From an uncultured Bacilli bacterium (lineage in GTDB: Bacteria; Bacillota_I; Bacilli_A; RF39; UBA660), in contig CAKOLD010000007.1 in NCBI GenBank assembly GCA_934096015.1, positions 1 to 34,062 of the forward strand: a stretch of DNA of 34,062 nucleotides, read 5' to 3'. The position numbers and the translations under genes were made by a program. The notes beneath the pieces are model-generated. The model worked only from the letters and a program-made list of their open reading frames with translations, was not told the origin of the DNA and ran no database searches. Every line of letters begins with the position of its first letter. Within the stretch, counting starts at the first letter, position 1. This document shows, piece by piece, positions 1 to 7,801 of this stretch.

Positions 1-331
1 GTTGTAAGTTATTAATTGCTTCAACCATAGCTTCTTTTGTTGCATTATAAATATTTATTTCATCTATACGTTCTGGAGTAACATATCCAACACCTATACT
101 AACTGCTTCATTTTTTAAAATTTCGTAAAATTTATTTCGTTTTTTCTCGCTTAGTTTCTTAGAATCAGTTAATCCTTCCAAATGATAGTTTTTAGGAAGA
201 ATTACGGCTGCAGCAACTACAGGTCCATATAAAGGCCCTCTTCCGACTTCATCAACACCTGCTATTAGGTTTATCTTGTTTTTATATAACTCTTTTTCAT
301 ATTGTAATAAATCTTCTGTTTTATTTTCCAT
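1..331 (-). CDS. rnhB: Ribonuclease HII, N-terminal part (runs off window)
   Basis: RNase HII removes ribonucleotides from DNA by cutting the RNA strand of RNA-DNA hybrids. Translating the minus strand from the ATG at 331 gives about 110 residues. Near residue 25 is AGVDEVGRGPLYGPVVAAAV, which carries the first catalytic DE pair of the family and its GRG motif, followed by an LTDSKKLSEKKR block. The rest of the protein lies beyond base 1. The start overlaps the last 11 bases of the upstream 218-aa gene, so the two are probably translationally coupled. Position two genes after rbgA matches the common Bacillota order rbgA-rnhB. Family assignment is firm; only the extent is unknown. Confidence 0.95.
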   Translation of the reverse strand, partial: MENKTEDLLQYEKELYKNKINLIAGVDEVGRGPLYGPVVAAAVILPKNYHLEGLTDSKKLSEKKRNKFYEILKNEAVSIGVGYVTPERIDEINIYNATKEAMVEAINNLQ

Positions 332-977
332 AATTTTCTTCTTTTCTTGTTCCAAATTCTTGCTCGTAAAGTTCATCTATAAAGTCTTGATTTACTGGGT
401 ACATAGCCCATAATTTTTCTTTAGTTAAATCTTCTACTTCATCGAATATTTTATATTGCTTATCGTGTTTTGATTTTACAAATATTTTGGCAAATTCTGT
501 AGAGCTTGCATGAACCAAATTAGACCATGTAATAGGTCTATCATAATGTAATTCTTTCATTAAAAGATATCTTGAATATATAGTTTTTATATTACATCTA
601 AAGTCTTCCGGAGAATTTTTAAATTTTTCTATTCTTACTGTATTGGCTGAATTTTCAGCTATACTTAAAAGTGCATATTTTTCTTTAAATTCTTGGTCAC
701 ACATTTTTATAATTCCAGGAAATTTCATAATTACTTCTACTATTTCTTTCTTATTTAAATTTAAAAGTGAACAAAATTCTAAGTAATTATCAAGATATTT
801 GCTTATTGTTTCTGGTTTTCTATTTATTTCAGCGTCTTGTTTATCATGTTGCATGAATAAATAAAATCTTTTAAAAAACATTAATAATTCTTCTTCGTTT
901 AGAATGTTACATAAGTCTAATTTACTAATTAATATTTTTTCAATTTCAATTGTATTTACTTTTTCTTTGTTATCCAT
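321..977 (-). CDS. Unknown helical protein between rbgA and rnhB (218 aa)
   Basis: I do not recognise this family with confidence. The protein is soluble-looking, with no signal peptide or membrane segment, and appears almost entirely alpha-helical. A stretch around residues 72-108 (LNLNKKEIVEVIMKFPGI followed by a KEKYALLS helix) loosely resembles the helix-proline-helix pattern of mTERF-type repeats, but one such unit is weak evidence. The start codon directly abuts the rbgA stop (TAG then ATG) and the end overlaps the rnhB start by 11 bases. It is therefore cotranscribed with a ribosome-assembly GTPase and RNase HII. The context suggests RNA- or ribosome-related housekeeping, which is inference only. 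Confidence 0.8.
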   Translation of the reverse strand: MDNKEKVNTIEIEKILISKLDLCNILNEEELLMFFKRFYLFMQHDKQDAEINRKPETISKYLDNYLEFCSLLNLNKKEIVEVIMKFPGIIKMCDQEFKEKYALLSIAENSANTVRIEKFKNSPEDFRCNIKTIYSRYLLMKELHYDRPITWSNLVHASSTEFAKIFVKSKHDKQYKIFDEVEDLTKEKLWAMYPVNQDFIDELYEQEFGTRKEENYGK

Positions 978-1895
978 CTAATCAATCCTATCAAATGTTA
1001 TTCCTTTTATATATTCATTTTTTATGTCATTTAAAATATATTTACTTACTCTACTATAATCAATTTCTCCACCACTTATTATAGCACCAATTTTCTTTCC
1101 TATTTTGTCATAGGTTTCACTTAAATCTTCATCGATTTCACTAACATTATAACGCATTTTTAATAATTCTGGATAGTGATCATTTAACTTTTGTAAGATA
1201 TGACAGGCTATTTCGTCTTCATCTAATATTTCACTTTTGATTGCTGATGTACTTGCTAAATTAAGAGCTATTTCGTTGTTATCAAATTTTGGCCAAAGAA
1301 TTCCTGGAGAATCTAAAAGAAGTATATTGCTGTTTGTTTTTAACCAAACTAAATGTTTTGTAACACCTGGTGTATTTCCAACACTGGCAACTTTTTTACC
1401 AGCCATTTTATTTATTAGTGTACTTTTCCCAACATTTGGAATTCCCATTACTAATGCTCTTATTTCTTTTGCCTTCATGCCTGAAGAAATTCTTTTTTGT
1501 TGAGTGCTTTCCATAATTTCTTCAGTTAAAGTTACAATTTTTTTATAGTCATTAGTATCTTGTAAATTTAAAAGAAGTACTTTGTATCCTTGCTTTTCAT
1601 AATATTCAATCCACTTATTTGTTATATTTATGTCACATAAATCTTTTTTTGTCATTATCAAAATTCTTGGTTTATTTTTTGTTATATCATCAATATCTTT
1701 AATTTTACTAGAAAATGGAATTCTCGCATCTACTAGTTCATAAACAACATCAATTAGTGGTAACAATTCCTTTATTTGTCTTTTAGTTTTTTGCATGTGT
1801 CCTGGATACCATGAAATAGTGGCCTTTGAAAAACTTTCCTGATCATTATTATTTTTATTTTCTGCTCTCATTTTTCTTTTTTGATACATATCCAT
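978..1895 (-). CDS. rbgA: Ribosome biogenesis GTPase RbgA (YlqF)
   Basis: RbgA is a circularly permuted GTPase needed for late maturation of the 50S subunit. The permuted order is visible. WYPGHMQKTKR (about residues 29-39) is the family's N-terminal signature. The G4 motif MTKKD comes next, then G1 GIPNVGKST (about 151-159), then G3 DSPG (about 196-199). The C-terminal helical domain follows. Length (305 aa) is normal apart from a basic, Asn-rich extension of about 25 residues before the usual start. The start at 1895 has AGGAAGTG seven bases upstream. A strong promoter lies just upstream, so this gene likely opens a transcript with the 218-aa gene and rnhB. Confidence 0.95.
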   Translation of the reverse strand: MDMYQKRKMRAENKNNNDQESFSKATISWYPGHMQKTKRQIKELLPLIDVVYELVDARIPFSSKIKDIDDITKNKPRILIMTKKDLCDINITNKWIEYYEKQGYKVLLLNLQDTNDYKKIVTLTEEIMESTQQKRISSGMKAKEIRALVMGIPNVGKSTLINKMAGKKVASVGNTPGVTKHLVWLKTNSNILLLDSPGILWPKFDNNEIALNLASTSAIKSEILDEDEIACHILQKLNDHYPELLKMRYNVSEIDEDLSETYDKIGKKIGAIISGGEIDYSRVSKYILNDIKNEYIKGITFDRID

Positions 1896-1959
1896 CTCTT
1901 ATCACTTCCTTTTTTACAAATTATTAAATCTCTTTATTTGTGATTTTAAATCTATTGGA

Positions 1960-1988
1960 ATTATAACATACGTCAGTATAAATGTCAC
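1960..1988 (-). promoter_or_regulatory. Promoter of rbgA
   Basis: On the minus strand, GTGACA (1983-1988) and TATAAT (1960-1965) are separated by 17 bases. A TGT directly before the -10 box makes it an extended -10. The promoter begins just after the stop codon of the upstream gene and reads toward rbgA. Confidence 0.75.
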
Positions 1989-1989
1989 T

Positions 1990-2565
1990 TTAATTGTTTT
2001 TTATTTCTAATAATATATCGTATATTTCTTTTGCTTCATCCCATAATTCGTTATATGAGAATTTGGTTTTTGTCCCATCGTGTTTATTTGTAATCATTGC
2101 TTCAAATTCATATAAACATTCATCTATATTACTTTTATTGATTCTATCTTTTATAACATATTTTGCTGTATTAACATAATTTTTATATAAAAGTACAACT
2201 AATATTTGGTAATATGTTTTATCTGGTAAATCAGATTTTTTATAGAAGTTCAAAGCCATTTCTTCAGTTAGTTTTCTAGGATTTTTCATTATTATTTTAT
2301 TGGCTCTAAATATTCCGTGAGGACAATTTATACTAGGACATTCAATTATTTTTGCATCTTTAGGAATTTCAACATCATATAAAGTATCACCCCTATGAAT
2401 CCATCTAATTATCTTGTCTTCAGTAGAAAAATTGAATCCTCCCATCTTTTCTGGATCATATGTATTAGGATTCCAAGTATTCGATTCAACTACTTCACCT
2501 ATTTTTACTTCAAAATCACCAGCATTTGAAGTTTTTCCGTTCATTAACCTTAAATATTTACTCAT
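1990..2565 (-). CDS. Unknown protein with phage-type domain (191 aa)
   Basis: Function unknown. The central part (IIRWIHRGDTLYDVEIPKD, then CPHGIFRANKIIMKNPR) resembles a small domain common in phage and prophage proteins of Bacillota, possibly the one catalogued as DUF7666; I am not certain of that label. There is no signal peptide or membrane span, and the C-terminal third is helical and charged. An upstream in-frame ATG at 2577 is unlikely to be the start because it overlaps the Shine-Dalgarno GGAGG (2571-2575), which sits five bases before the ATG at 2565. The gene follows directly after a truncated DUF1697 fragment, suggesting that a recombination event joined it to this operon. Confidence 0.75.
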   Translation of the reverse strand: MSKYLRLMNGKTSNAGDFEVKIGEVVESNTWNPNTYDPEKMGGFNFSTEDKIIRWIHRGDTLYDVEIPKDAKIIECPSINCPHGIFRANKIIMKNPRKLTEEMALNFYKKSDLPDKTYYQILVVLLYKNYVNTAKYVIKDRINKSNIDECLYEFEAMITNKHDGTKTKFSYNELWDEAKEIYDILLEIKNN

Positions 2566-2586
2566 ATGTTCCTCCATTATTTTAAA

Positions 2587-2679
2587 TTAGCTTTTTTCTA
2601 AAATTGATTTTAGTTTATTCATAGAGATTTTATTTTTACCACTTATATTTATTCCTCTTAGCAAGGCTATATATTTCAT
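2587..2679 (-). pseudogene. DUF1697 protein, N-terminal remnant (30 codons)
   Basis: The minus strand from ATG 2677-2679 encodes MKYIALLRGINISGKNKISM and a further ten residues before TAA at 2587-2589. This is a clear match to the start of DUF1697 proteins (usual form MKYIALLRGINVGGKNK, then a helix with LK and the SLGF block). Those proteins are normally about 170-185 residues, so this copy is cut to its first helix-strand unit. The start overlaps the stop of the HAD-peptidase gene (TAATG), so the reading frame is still placed for coupled translation. A functional microprotein is possible but less likely. Confidence 0.7.
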
Positions 2680-4145
2680 TAAAATTCACCTTCTTTTTTA
2701 TAATATTTAATAGCTTCTTCAAGTACATATTCACCATATTTTTCTATACTAGGTATATCTTTCATTAATTCTTGAAATTTATTAAATCCTAGAGTTTCAA
2801 ATAAATATTTAATTGCTAGATAGCTAAGTTTGTATCCACTATAATTTTCGTTTTCAAAGTTAAAACCGTGTTTTAATTTATTTAATTTTGGTAAAGCTTT
2901 AGTATCATTTAATAATTGTTTAAACCAAACTTGGAAGGCGTCTATATTTTTTAATTCTTCGAACTCTTTAGAAAAATATTCTGCTGAACCTTCATCAAAC
3001 CAAATTACTCTTTTATAATTATTTTTTGTTAAAATTATTTCTTGATACATTATGTGAAATAATTCATGACTAGCCATATATAATTTTCTTTTATATAAAT
3101 TAGGATTATTTTTAATTGATGGAGATATATAAGCATTAATCATTCCCTTATCATAGGTGCCCTTTGCATATTCTGGCAAAGTTTTATTTTCTTTTCTTAA
3201 AAAGTAGATATATTCTCTAAATTTAGTTATATCATCAAAATAATTGATTTGAATTTTTCTAAAATTAGAAATATTAAATAACTTACAGTAGTCTTCTAAT
3301 GTTTTATTTAAAATATTATTTATGTTATCTGTTAAAAATTTTAGAGAATCTGGTGAGTATAAGGCGTACTTATCATTATTTATTTGGATTTTTTCTAATT
3401 TGTTTTCATTAAATATTTGTTCTAAGATTTTCCCAACTCCATCTTCATCATTAGAAGATGTAATAAAATCAACTATTTTTTTTACACTTTCATGAGCATT
3501 AACTGGAGCCACACTACATCCTACATGTTTTAGTAATTCTAAATCATTTTCCCCATCACCAATAGCTAAAACGTCTTTATAGTTTAAATTAAGATTTAAA
3601 AGAATATCGTTTATAGCATTATACTTTGTAGATCCTTTTTTTAAGAATTCTATTCTGTCTGGTTCACTGCTAGTTATTTCAAATAATTCATACATTTCTG
3701 GAGTAATGGTCTTTTTTAATTTTAATATATTTTCTTTAGAGTCTATACCAATTATTTTATATATTTTATTTTCTTCAAGAAAATTTTCTGAAAAATGTTT
3801 TTTCTGAATTCGACCATTTTCATAGTAAAACCACCATTTGGCATTTGTATTATCTATTATTTTATTTAATTTATAAATATTATTTTTATCTATAAAATCT
3901 TTTTTTAAAATTTTTCCATTATTTTTAAGTATCATAGCACCATTAAAAGCAACTGTATATTCTGATTCATCAACTAGTTCTAATTGCTTTAAATAGTCTT
4001 TAATTCTATAATATCCTCTAGCACTTGCTAGAATTACTTTAACTTTATTTTTTAATTTTTTTATTACTTTTTCTGTGTATGGGGTTATGATTTTATGGGA
4101 ATTTAATGTGGTTCCATCTAAATCTAAAACTATTACTTTATACAA
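2679..4145 (-). CDS. HAD phosphatase fused to a gluzincin-type metallopeptidase domain (488 aa)
   Basis: Two enzymes appear to be joined. Residues 1 to about 245 are a Cof-type HAD hydrolase: DLDGT with nucleophile Asp8 and Asp10, the S/T motif near 41, and GDGENDLELL near 197-205. Members dephosphorylate small phosphorylated metabolites in the cytosol. Residues of about 260-488 carry HELFH (360-364) and then WFDEGSAEY (382-390), the zinc-binding HEXXH plus downstream Glu of gluzincins of the peptidase-MA type. No signal peptide is present, so the peptidase part should be cytosolic. The start is TTG at 4143-4145, supported by AAAGGAG eight bases upstream and by the DLDGT spacing. Free-standing Cof proteins are about 265-290 aa, so the extra half is unusual. 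Confidence 0.85.
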   Translation of the reverse strand: MYKVIVLDLDGTTLNSHKIITPYTEKVIKKLKNKVKVILASARGYYRIKDYLKQLELVDESEYTVAFNGAMILKNNGKILKKDFIDKNNIYKLNKIIDNTNAKWWFYYENGRIQKKHFSENFLEENKIYKIIGIDSKENILKLKKTITPEMYELFEITSSEPDRIEFLKKGSTKYNAINDILLNLNLNYKDVLAIGDGENDLELLKHVGCSVAPVNAHESVKKIVDFITSSNDEDGVGKILEQIFNENKLEKIQINNDKYALYSPDSLKFLTDNINNILNKTLEDYCKLFNISNFRKIQINYFDDITKFREYIYFLRKENKTLPEYAKGTYDKGMINAYISPSIKNNPNLYKRKLYMASHELFHIMYQEIILTKNNYKRVIWFDEGSAEYFSKEFEELKNIDAFQVWFKQLLNDTKALPKLNKLKHGFNFENENYSGYKLSYLAIKYLFETLGFNKFQELMKDIPSIEKYGEYVLEEAIKYYKKEGEF

Positions 4146-4201
4146 TGTACATTCTCCTTTACATTAATTTAACTGTTAATATTATTTTAACATAATTAAA
4201 A

Positions 4202-4230
4202 TTGTTTTTTAATAGTTTTAATAATATAAT
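4202..4230 (+). promoter_or_regulatory. Promoter of the DUF975 gene
   Basis: TTGTTT (4202-4207) and TATAAT (4225-4230) are separated by 17 bases. A consensus AAGGAGG at about 4237-4243 follows, just before the ATG at 4249. The HAD-peptidase gene is divergent from here. Confidence 0.7.
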
Positions 4231-4248
4231 TTAAATAAGGAGGTATTT

Positions 4249-4863
4249 ATGAACAGAGCTTTAATAAAAGAAGAAGCTAAAGGAATAGTTAAGGGAAAGT
4301 TGTGGGAATTTTGGAAACCTGCTTTAGCAATTTATGGTATTTGTTTTATTGTAGGTTTTATTTTCGCTTTTGTAGGTGCCGCTAAAGAAGAATATGCAAG
4401 CCTTGTAGAAACAATTGTCTCTATTGCTGCTATGCCAGCTTCTTTAGGATTACTTGCTTACTATATGAAGATTATTAGAAAGCAAGAATACGGTATGAAT
4501 GAGCTTACAAAATGGTATAAGTATTTTGGATCAGTATTTTTCTTATTCTTTACAATAAGTTTATTTACATCTTTATGGGCTCTTCTTTTCATCATTCCAG
4601 GTATAATTGCTGCTATTTCTTACCAAATGGCACCATATATTTATATTGATGGTACTCATGATGCTTTAGAAAGCATTAAAAAAAGTAAAGAGATGATGAA
4701 AGGATACAAAGCTGACTATTTTGTATTTATGTTAAGCTTTTTAGGATGGATATTATTAGGCGTTCTAACTTTAGGAATATTATATATTTGGTTATATCCA
4801 TATATGGAAACTGCTAAAATATTATATTATGAAAAGTTAAAAGAAATAAAATCATCTAATTAG
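4249..4863 (+). CDS. DUF975 family integral membrane protein (204 aa)
   Basis: The N-terminus MNRALIKEEAKGIVKGKLWEF is the typical DUF975 opening: a charged amphipathic helix with a conserved Trp just before the first membrane span. Hydrophobic segments lie near residues 25-45, 55-72, 97-128 and 156-185, with the conserved helix containing DALESIKKSKEMMKGYK between the last two. The family is widespread in Bacillota; its molecular function is unknown. The gene is alone on the plus strand between two minus-strand units, with its own promoter, a strong Shine-Dalgarno and its own terminator. Family assignment is firm. Confidence 0.88.
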   Translation: MNRALIKEEAKGIVKGKLWEFWKPALAIYGICFIVGFIFAFVGAAKEEYASLVETIVSIAAMPASLGLLAYYMKIIRKQEYGMNELTKWYKYFGSVFFLFFTISLFTSLWALLFIIPGIIAAISYQMAPYIYIDGTHDALESIKKSKEMMKGYKADYFVFMLSFLGWILLGVLTLGILYIWLYPYMETAKILYYEKLKEIKSSN

Positions 4864-4870
4864 TTAATAA

Positions 4871-4899
4871 AACAGGTTATAATCTAACCTGTTTTTATT
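4871..4899. terminator. Terminator between DUF975 and lepB
   Basis: A perfect 9-bp stem, AACAGGTTA (4871-4879) with TAACCTGTT (4885-4893), encloses a 5-base loop. It is followed by T residues on the plus strand and ends just before the lepB stop codon. On the minus strand the T tract is weaker, so it mainly serves the DUF975 gene and may act in both directions. Confidence 0.85.
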
Positions 4900-5407
4900 T
4901 GTCTTCTACTTTACCGAATTTTTTTAAAGGAAATATTGTAAAATTAGTTTTTCCTAGTATATCTTTTTTATTTATTGTACCAATTAATCTTGAGTCATTA
5001 GAAACATTACGATTATCACCCATAACAAAGTATTCGTTTTTTCCTATTTTAACTGGGTCAAAATCTTCTGTATTATTTAAATTATATTTATCTTTTATAA
5101 TTTTTCCATTAATAATTAATTTTTCATCTTTGTAACTGACAGTTTCTCCTGGAAGTCCAATAACTCTTTTAATTAAATATTTTTTATTTGTTCTTATAAC
5201 TACTATATCGAATCTATTAATTCCTTTTTTTAATCCAATTTTATTAAGTATCATAATGTCTCCATCTTCTAATGTATTACTCATACTTGTACCATTTACA
5301 TTGATTGGAGAGCATATAAATGTTCTTATAAGGATAATTACTATAATCGCTAAAAGAAATGGTCCATATTCTTTTAGAAAGGATTTAAAGCTTTTTTGTT
5401 GTTTCAT
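4895..5407 (-). CDS. lepB: Signal peptidase I
   Basis: Type I signal peptidases remove signal peptides from exported proteins on the outer face of the membrane. One N-terminal membrane span (about residues 14-32) anchors the enzyme. The catalytic Ser41 lies in NGTSMSNTLEDGD, the general base Lys80 in YLIKRVIGLPGE, and the family box GDNRNVSNDSRLIG lies near residues 131-144. At 170 aa it has the compact Gram-positive form. AGGTGAT precedes the ATG. It is the downstream gene of a rimM-trmD-unknown-lepB run. Substrates in this window would include the M23 peptidase and perhaps the TasA-like protein, although the latter group often uses a dedicated SipW-type peptidase. Confidence 0.95.
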   Translation of the reverse strand: MKQQKSFKSFLKEYGPFLLAIIVIILIRTFICSPINVNGTSMSNTLEDGDIMILNKIGLKKGINRFDIVVIRTNKKYLIKRVIGLPGETVSYKDEKLIINGKIIKDKYNLNNTEDFDPVKIGKNEYFVMGDNRNVSNDSRLIGTINKKDILGKTNFTIFPLKKFGKVEDK

Positions 5408-5455
5408 TTTATCACCTATTCAATTATACAAAAAAAAAAAGAAAAAAACTACATA

Positions 5456-5908
5456 TTAGCGACTTTTTCCTTTTGTTTCTTCATAATCATAATTAAGTTC
5501 AAAGTTACTTAAAATTCTTAGTTGTTTCTCTTCTAACTCTTTTTTCAAAAAATTAAGCTTTTCTAAGAAATCTATATTTTCTAATTTTCTTAAATATTTA
5601 TCATATTCTTTTAAATAGATACTTTTTAATCTATCAACTTCTCCAAGTAAAATTTCACAAGTACCATCATCTGCCTCGTCGTCGCTTGCTAGATATTCTA
5701 AAATAATATGAGAGATATTTGTATAAATTTTATTAAATTTTATGTGCAGTATTTTGGAAATCATATCTGGTTTAACAATCATTATATTATTAACATTTAA
5801 GTAATTTTTATTATTATTTTTGGGTTTAAAATTATATCCTTCAAAATCATAACTCATATAAGTTATTTCATTATTTTCTTTATCTCTTTTTATTAAATAA
5901 CTGCTCAT
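5456..5908 (-). CDS. Unknown protein between trmD and lepB (150 aa)
   Basis: I do not recognise the family. The N-terminal third is polar and Asn-rich. Residues of about 40-75 form a helix pair, followed by an acidic segment (ASDDEADDGTCEILLGEVDR). The last 60 residues form a strongly charged, likely coiled-coil helix (KSIYLKEYDKYLRKLENID onward). There is no signal peptide. A strong Shine-Dalgarno (AAGGGGAG) precedes the ATG, and trmD ends 12 bases upstream, so it belongs to the rimM-trmD-lepB transcript. In many Bacillota this slot holds rplS (ribosomal protein L19); this protein does not look like L19. A role in translation or the membrane cannot be deduced. Confidence 0.8.
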   Translation of the reverse strand: MSSYLIKRDKENNEITYMSYDFEGYNFKPKNNNKNYLNVNNIMIVKPDMISKILHIKFNKIYTNISHIILEYLASDDEADDGTCEILLGEVDRLKSIYLKEYDKYLRKLENIDFLEKLNFLKKELEEKQLRILSNFELNYDYEETKGKSR

Positions 5909-5920
5909 AAAATCTCCCCT

Positions 5921-6583
5921 TTATTTTATTAAATCAGGTCTTTTTTCTTCGGTTTTTTTAATTTGTTCTTGTTTTCTCCATTCAGCTATTTTTTTATGGT
6001 CGCCACTTAAGAGTACTTCAGGAACTATTAAACCTTCAAATTCCCTTGGTTTAGTGTACACAGGATAGTCTAATAAATCTTTTTCAAATGATTCATTTTC
6101 TTTACTTTCATTTTTAATTACCCCATCCAATAGTCTTACAATTGAATCAGTAATTGCCATTGCGGGAATTTCTCCTCCTGTTAAAATATAATCACCAATA
6201 GAAATTTCTAGATCTACAAAGTTTTTAATTCTTTCATCAAATCCTTCATAATGGCCACATACGAGTATCAAATGTTTAAATTTACTTAACTCATTGGCTT
6301 TTTTTTGATTATATGTAGTTCCATCAGGTGTTAAAAGAATTACAAGGGAATCAATAGTTTTTATATCATTAATAGCGTCAAATATTGGCTGACACATTAA
6401 AACCATCCCTGCTCCTCCACCATAGGGAGTATCATCTACTTGATTATTATTTAATTTTGAATACTTCCTAAAATCTATTATTTCTATTTCAACAGTTTTT
6501 TTTGCAATTGCTCTTTTTATAATGGATTCAGTTAAAAAGTTTGTAAACATTTCAGGAAAAAGGGTTAATATGCTTATTTTCAT
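5921..6583 (-). CDS. trmD: tRNA (guanine-N1-)-methyltransferase TrmD
   Basis: TrmD methylates G37 next to the anticodon using S-adenosylmethionine and so prevents frameshifting. The N-terminus MKISILTLFPEMF is diagnostic. The trefoil-knot SAM site is seen in LVCGHYEGFDERI (about residues 108-120) and SIGDYILTGGEIPAM (about 129-143). The linker and C-terminal tRNA-binding domain (GLIVPEVLLSGDHKKI) are present. At 220 aa the length is slightly short but complete. Its start overlaps the rimM stop by four bases, the classic rimM-trmD coupling. Confidence 0.97.
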   Translation of the reverse strand: MKISILTLFPEMFTNFLTESIIKRAIAKKTVEIEIIDFRKYSKLNNNQVDDTPYGGGAGMVLMCQPIFDAINDIKTIDSLVILLTPDGTTYNQKKANELSKFKHLILVCGHYEGFDERIKNFVDLEISIGDYILTGGEIPAMAITDSIVRLLDGVIKNESKENESFEKDLLDYPVYTKPREFEGLIVPEVLLSGDHKKIAEWRKQEQIKKTEEKRPDLIK

Positions 6584-7053
6584 AATAATCCCTCACAATT
6601 TTTTACTACTATTTCATTTTTATCTGTGTCAATTTTTTCAATAAAATTATCTCTATAAGGAATATATTTATTATTTTCTAATTCTATTAAGGGATTTTTC
6701 CCAAGTGTAATATCTTTAACTGTTCCTTTTATTTCATTATTAAAAATTAAATTCATTCCAATTAAATCTTGTATTAAATATTCATTTGTTCTTAAATTTA
6801 AATCTTCTTTTTTACAATATACTTTTTTACCTTTTAAAAATAAAACTTCATTTATATCATTAAATCCTTTTAAAGTAATCATATCAAATATTTTATGATG
6901 TCTATAGCTAGTTATTATATATTCTTTTGAATCAACATAAATAACAAAATTGGGTTTAAATACTTTTTCTTTATATTCAAAATCGCTTAATAGCTTTAAC
7001 TCTCCCTTAATACCATGGGTATTAACTATTTTTCCTATATAAACATAATTCAT
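6580..7053 (-). CDS. rimM: Ribosome maturation factor RimM
   Basis: RimM binds ribosomal protein S19 and helps assemble the 30S head. The N-terminal IGKIVNTHGIKGELKLLSDF is the hallmark. A PRC-barrel-type C-terminal half follows (DLIGMNLIFN, then GKNPLIELENNKYIPYRDNFI). The ATG at 7053 is preferred over the in-frame GTG at 7062 because AAAGGTG lies just upstream of it and overlaps the GTG. That gives 157 aa, close to the family norm. It overlaps trmD by four bases. rpsP, which often precedes it, is not here. Confidence 0.94.
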   Translation of the reverse strand: MNYVYIGKIVNTHGIKGELKLLSDFEYKEKVFKPNFVIYVDSKEYIITSYRHHKIFDMITLKGFNDINEVLFLKGKKVYCKKEDLNLRTNEYLIQDLIGMNLIFNNEIKGTVKDITLGKNPLIELENNKYIPYRDNFIEKIDTDKNEIVVKNCEGLL

Positions 7054-7075
7054 ATACAACACCTTTTTTAGTATA

Positions 7076-7774
7076 TCATATTTTTGTACTCAATTTATAA
7101 ATTTTTTGTTCGTTGGGAGTGAAATTTATCCTAAAATATTCTTTCTTTAAAGATTTAAATGTGTCTAAATCGTAATCCATTATTTCTCTAAAAAGTTCTG
7201 GATTAAAATTTAATGATTGATTTTCTAACATTGATTTTTCTAAAATGGGATTTTGAAAAAGATTTTTGTATTTTATAAAAGGAACATCTTTATATTTAGA
7301 TAGTATTTCGTTTGTTGTTTCAAAGTATATTTCTCTTAATAAGAAAAGTGTATTTGCTTCTGGTTCATCTATTTTTTTCATTAAAGAATAAATATCTGAT
7401 CCTACTAATCTATTTTTAGCCATATATTCTAATGAAATTCTACTTAGTATTTGATTTTTTATTCTAGAATAGTTAGATAATTCTTTATTTCCATCTAAAT
7501 TATCTATTAAAGAAAAAGCATCTATTTCATAAGTTTCATTTTCTTTAAGTGCTATATCTAATAAAAATAAACATATAGTTTTAACATCGTGTGGTAATTC
7601 ATTATAAAGCTGATCTTCAGATTCTTTACACATTTGTAAGTATTCAAATATTTTAGGATCAATTTCTTCTGTAAGTAGTGATTCATTAATCATTCTGTAA
7701 TATAGATTCTGAATGGCTTTCGTAACTCCTATTATTTTATCTGCTAACTGTTGATAATTATTTGATAATTGCAT
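7076..7774 (-). CDS. Unknown helical protein upstream of rimM (232 aa)
   Basis: Function and family not recognised. The protein is predicted to be soluble and nearly all helical, with an acidic-to-neutral composition. There are no catalytic motifs that I can name, no signal peptide and no cysteine cluster. The Shine-Dalgarno AGAGGTGAT sits close to the ATG at 7774. It is the first gene after a good promoter at 7802-7829, and rimM follows 23 bases after its stop, so it is probably expressed with the rimM-trmD group. Confidence 0.78.
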   Translation of the reverse strand: MQLSNNYQQLADKIIGVTKAIQNLYYRMINESLLTEEIDPKIFEYLQMCKESEDQLYNELPHDVKTICLFLLDIALKENETYEIDAFSLIDNLDGNKELSNYSRIKNQILSRISLEYMAKNRLVGSDIYSLMKKIDEPEANTLFLLREIYFETTNEILSKYKDVPFIKYKNLFQNPILEKSMLENQSLNFNPELFREIMDYDLDTFKSLKKEYFRINFTPNEQKIYKLSTKI

Positions 7775-7801
7775 AGAAAATCACCTCTTTAATTGAGGAT
7801 T

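Noticed and set aside
1237..1503. Plus-strand open frame of 88 codons opposite rbgA
   Set aside because: It lies fully inside the well-supported rbgA gene on the other strand, has a hydrophobic antisense-like composition and no Shine-Dalgarno.
5256..5459. Plus-strand frame opposite the lepB start
   Set aside because: Antisense to lepB, ends in a poly-Lys read from the A tract, and lacks initiation signals.
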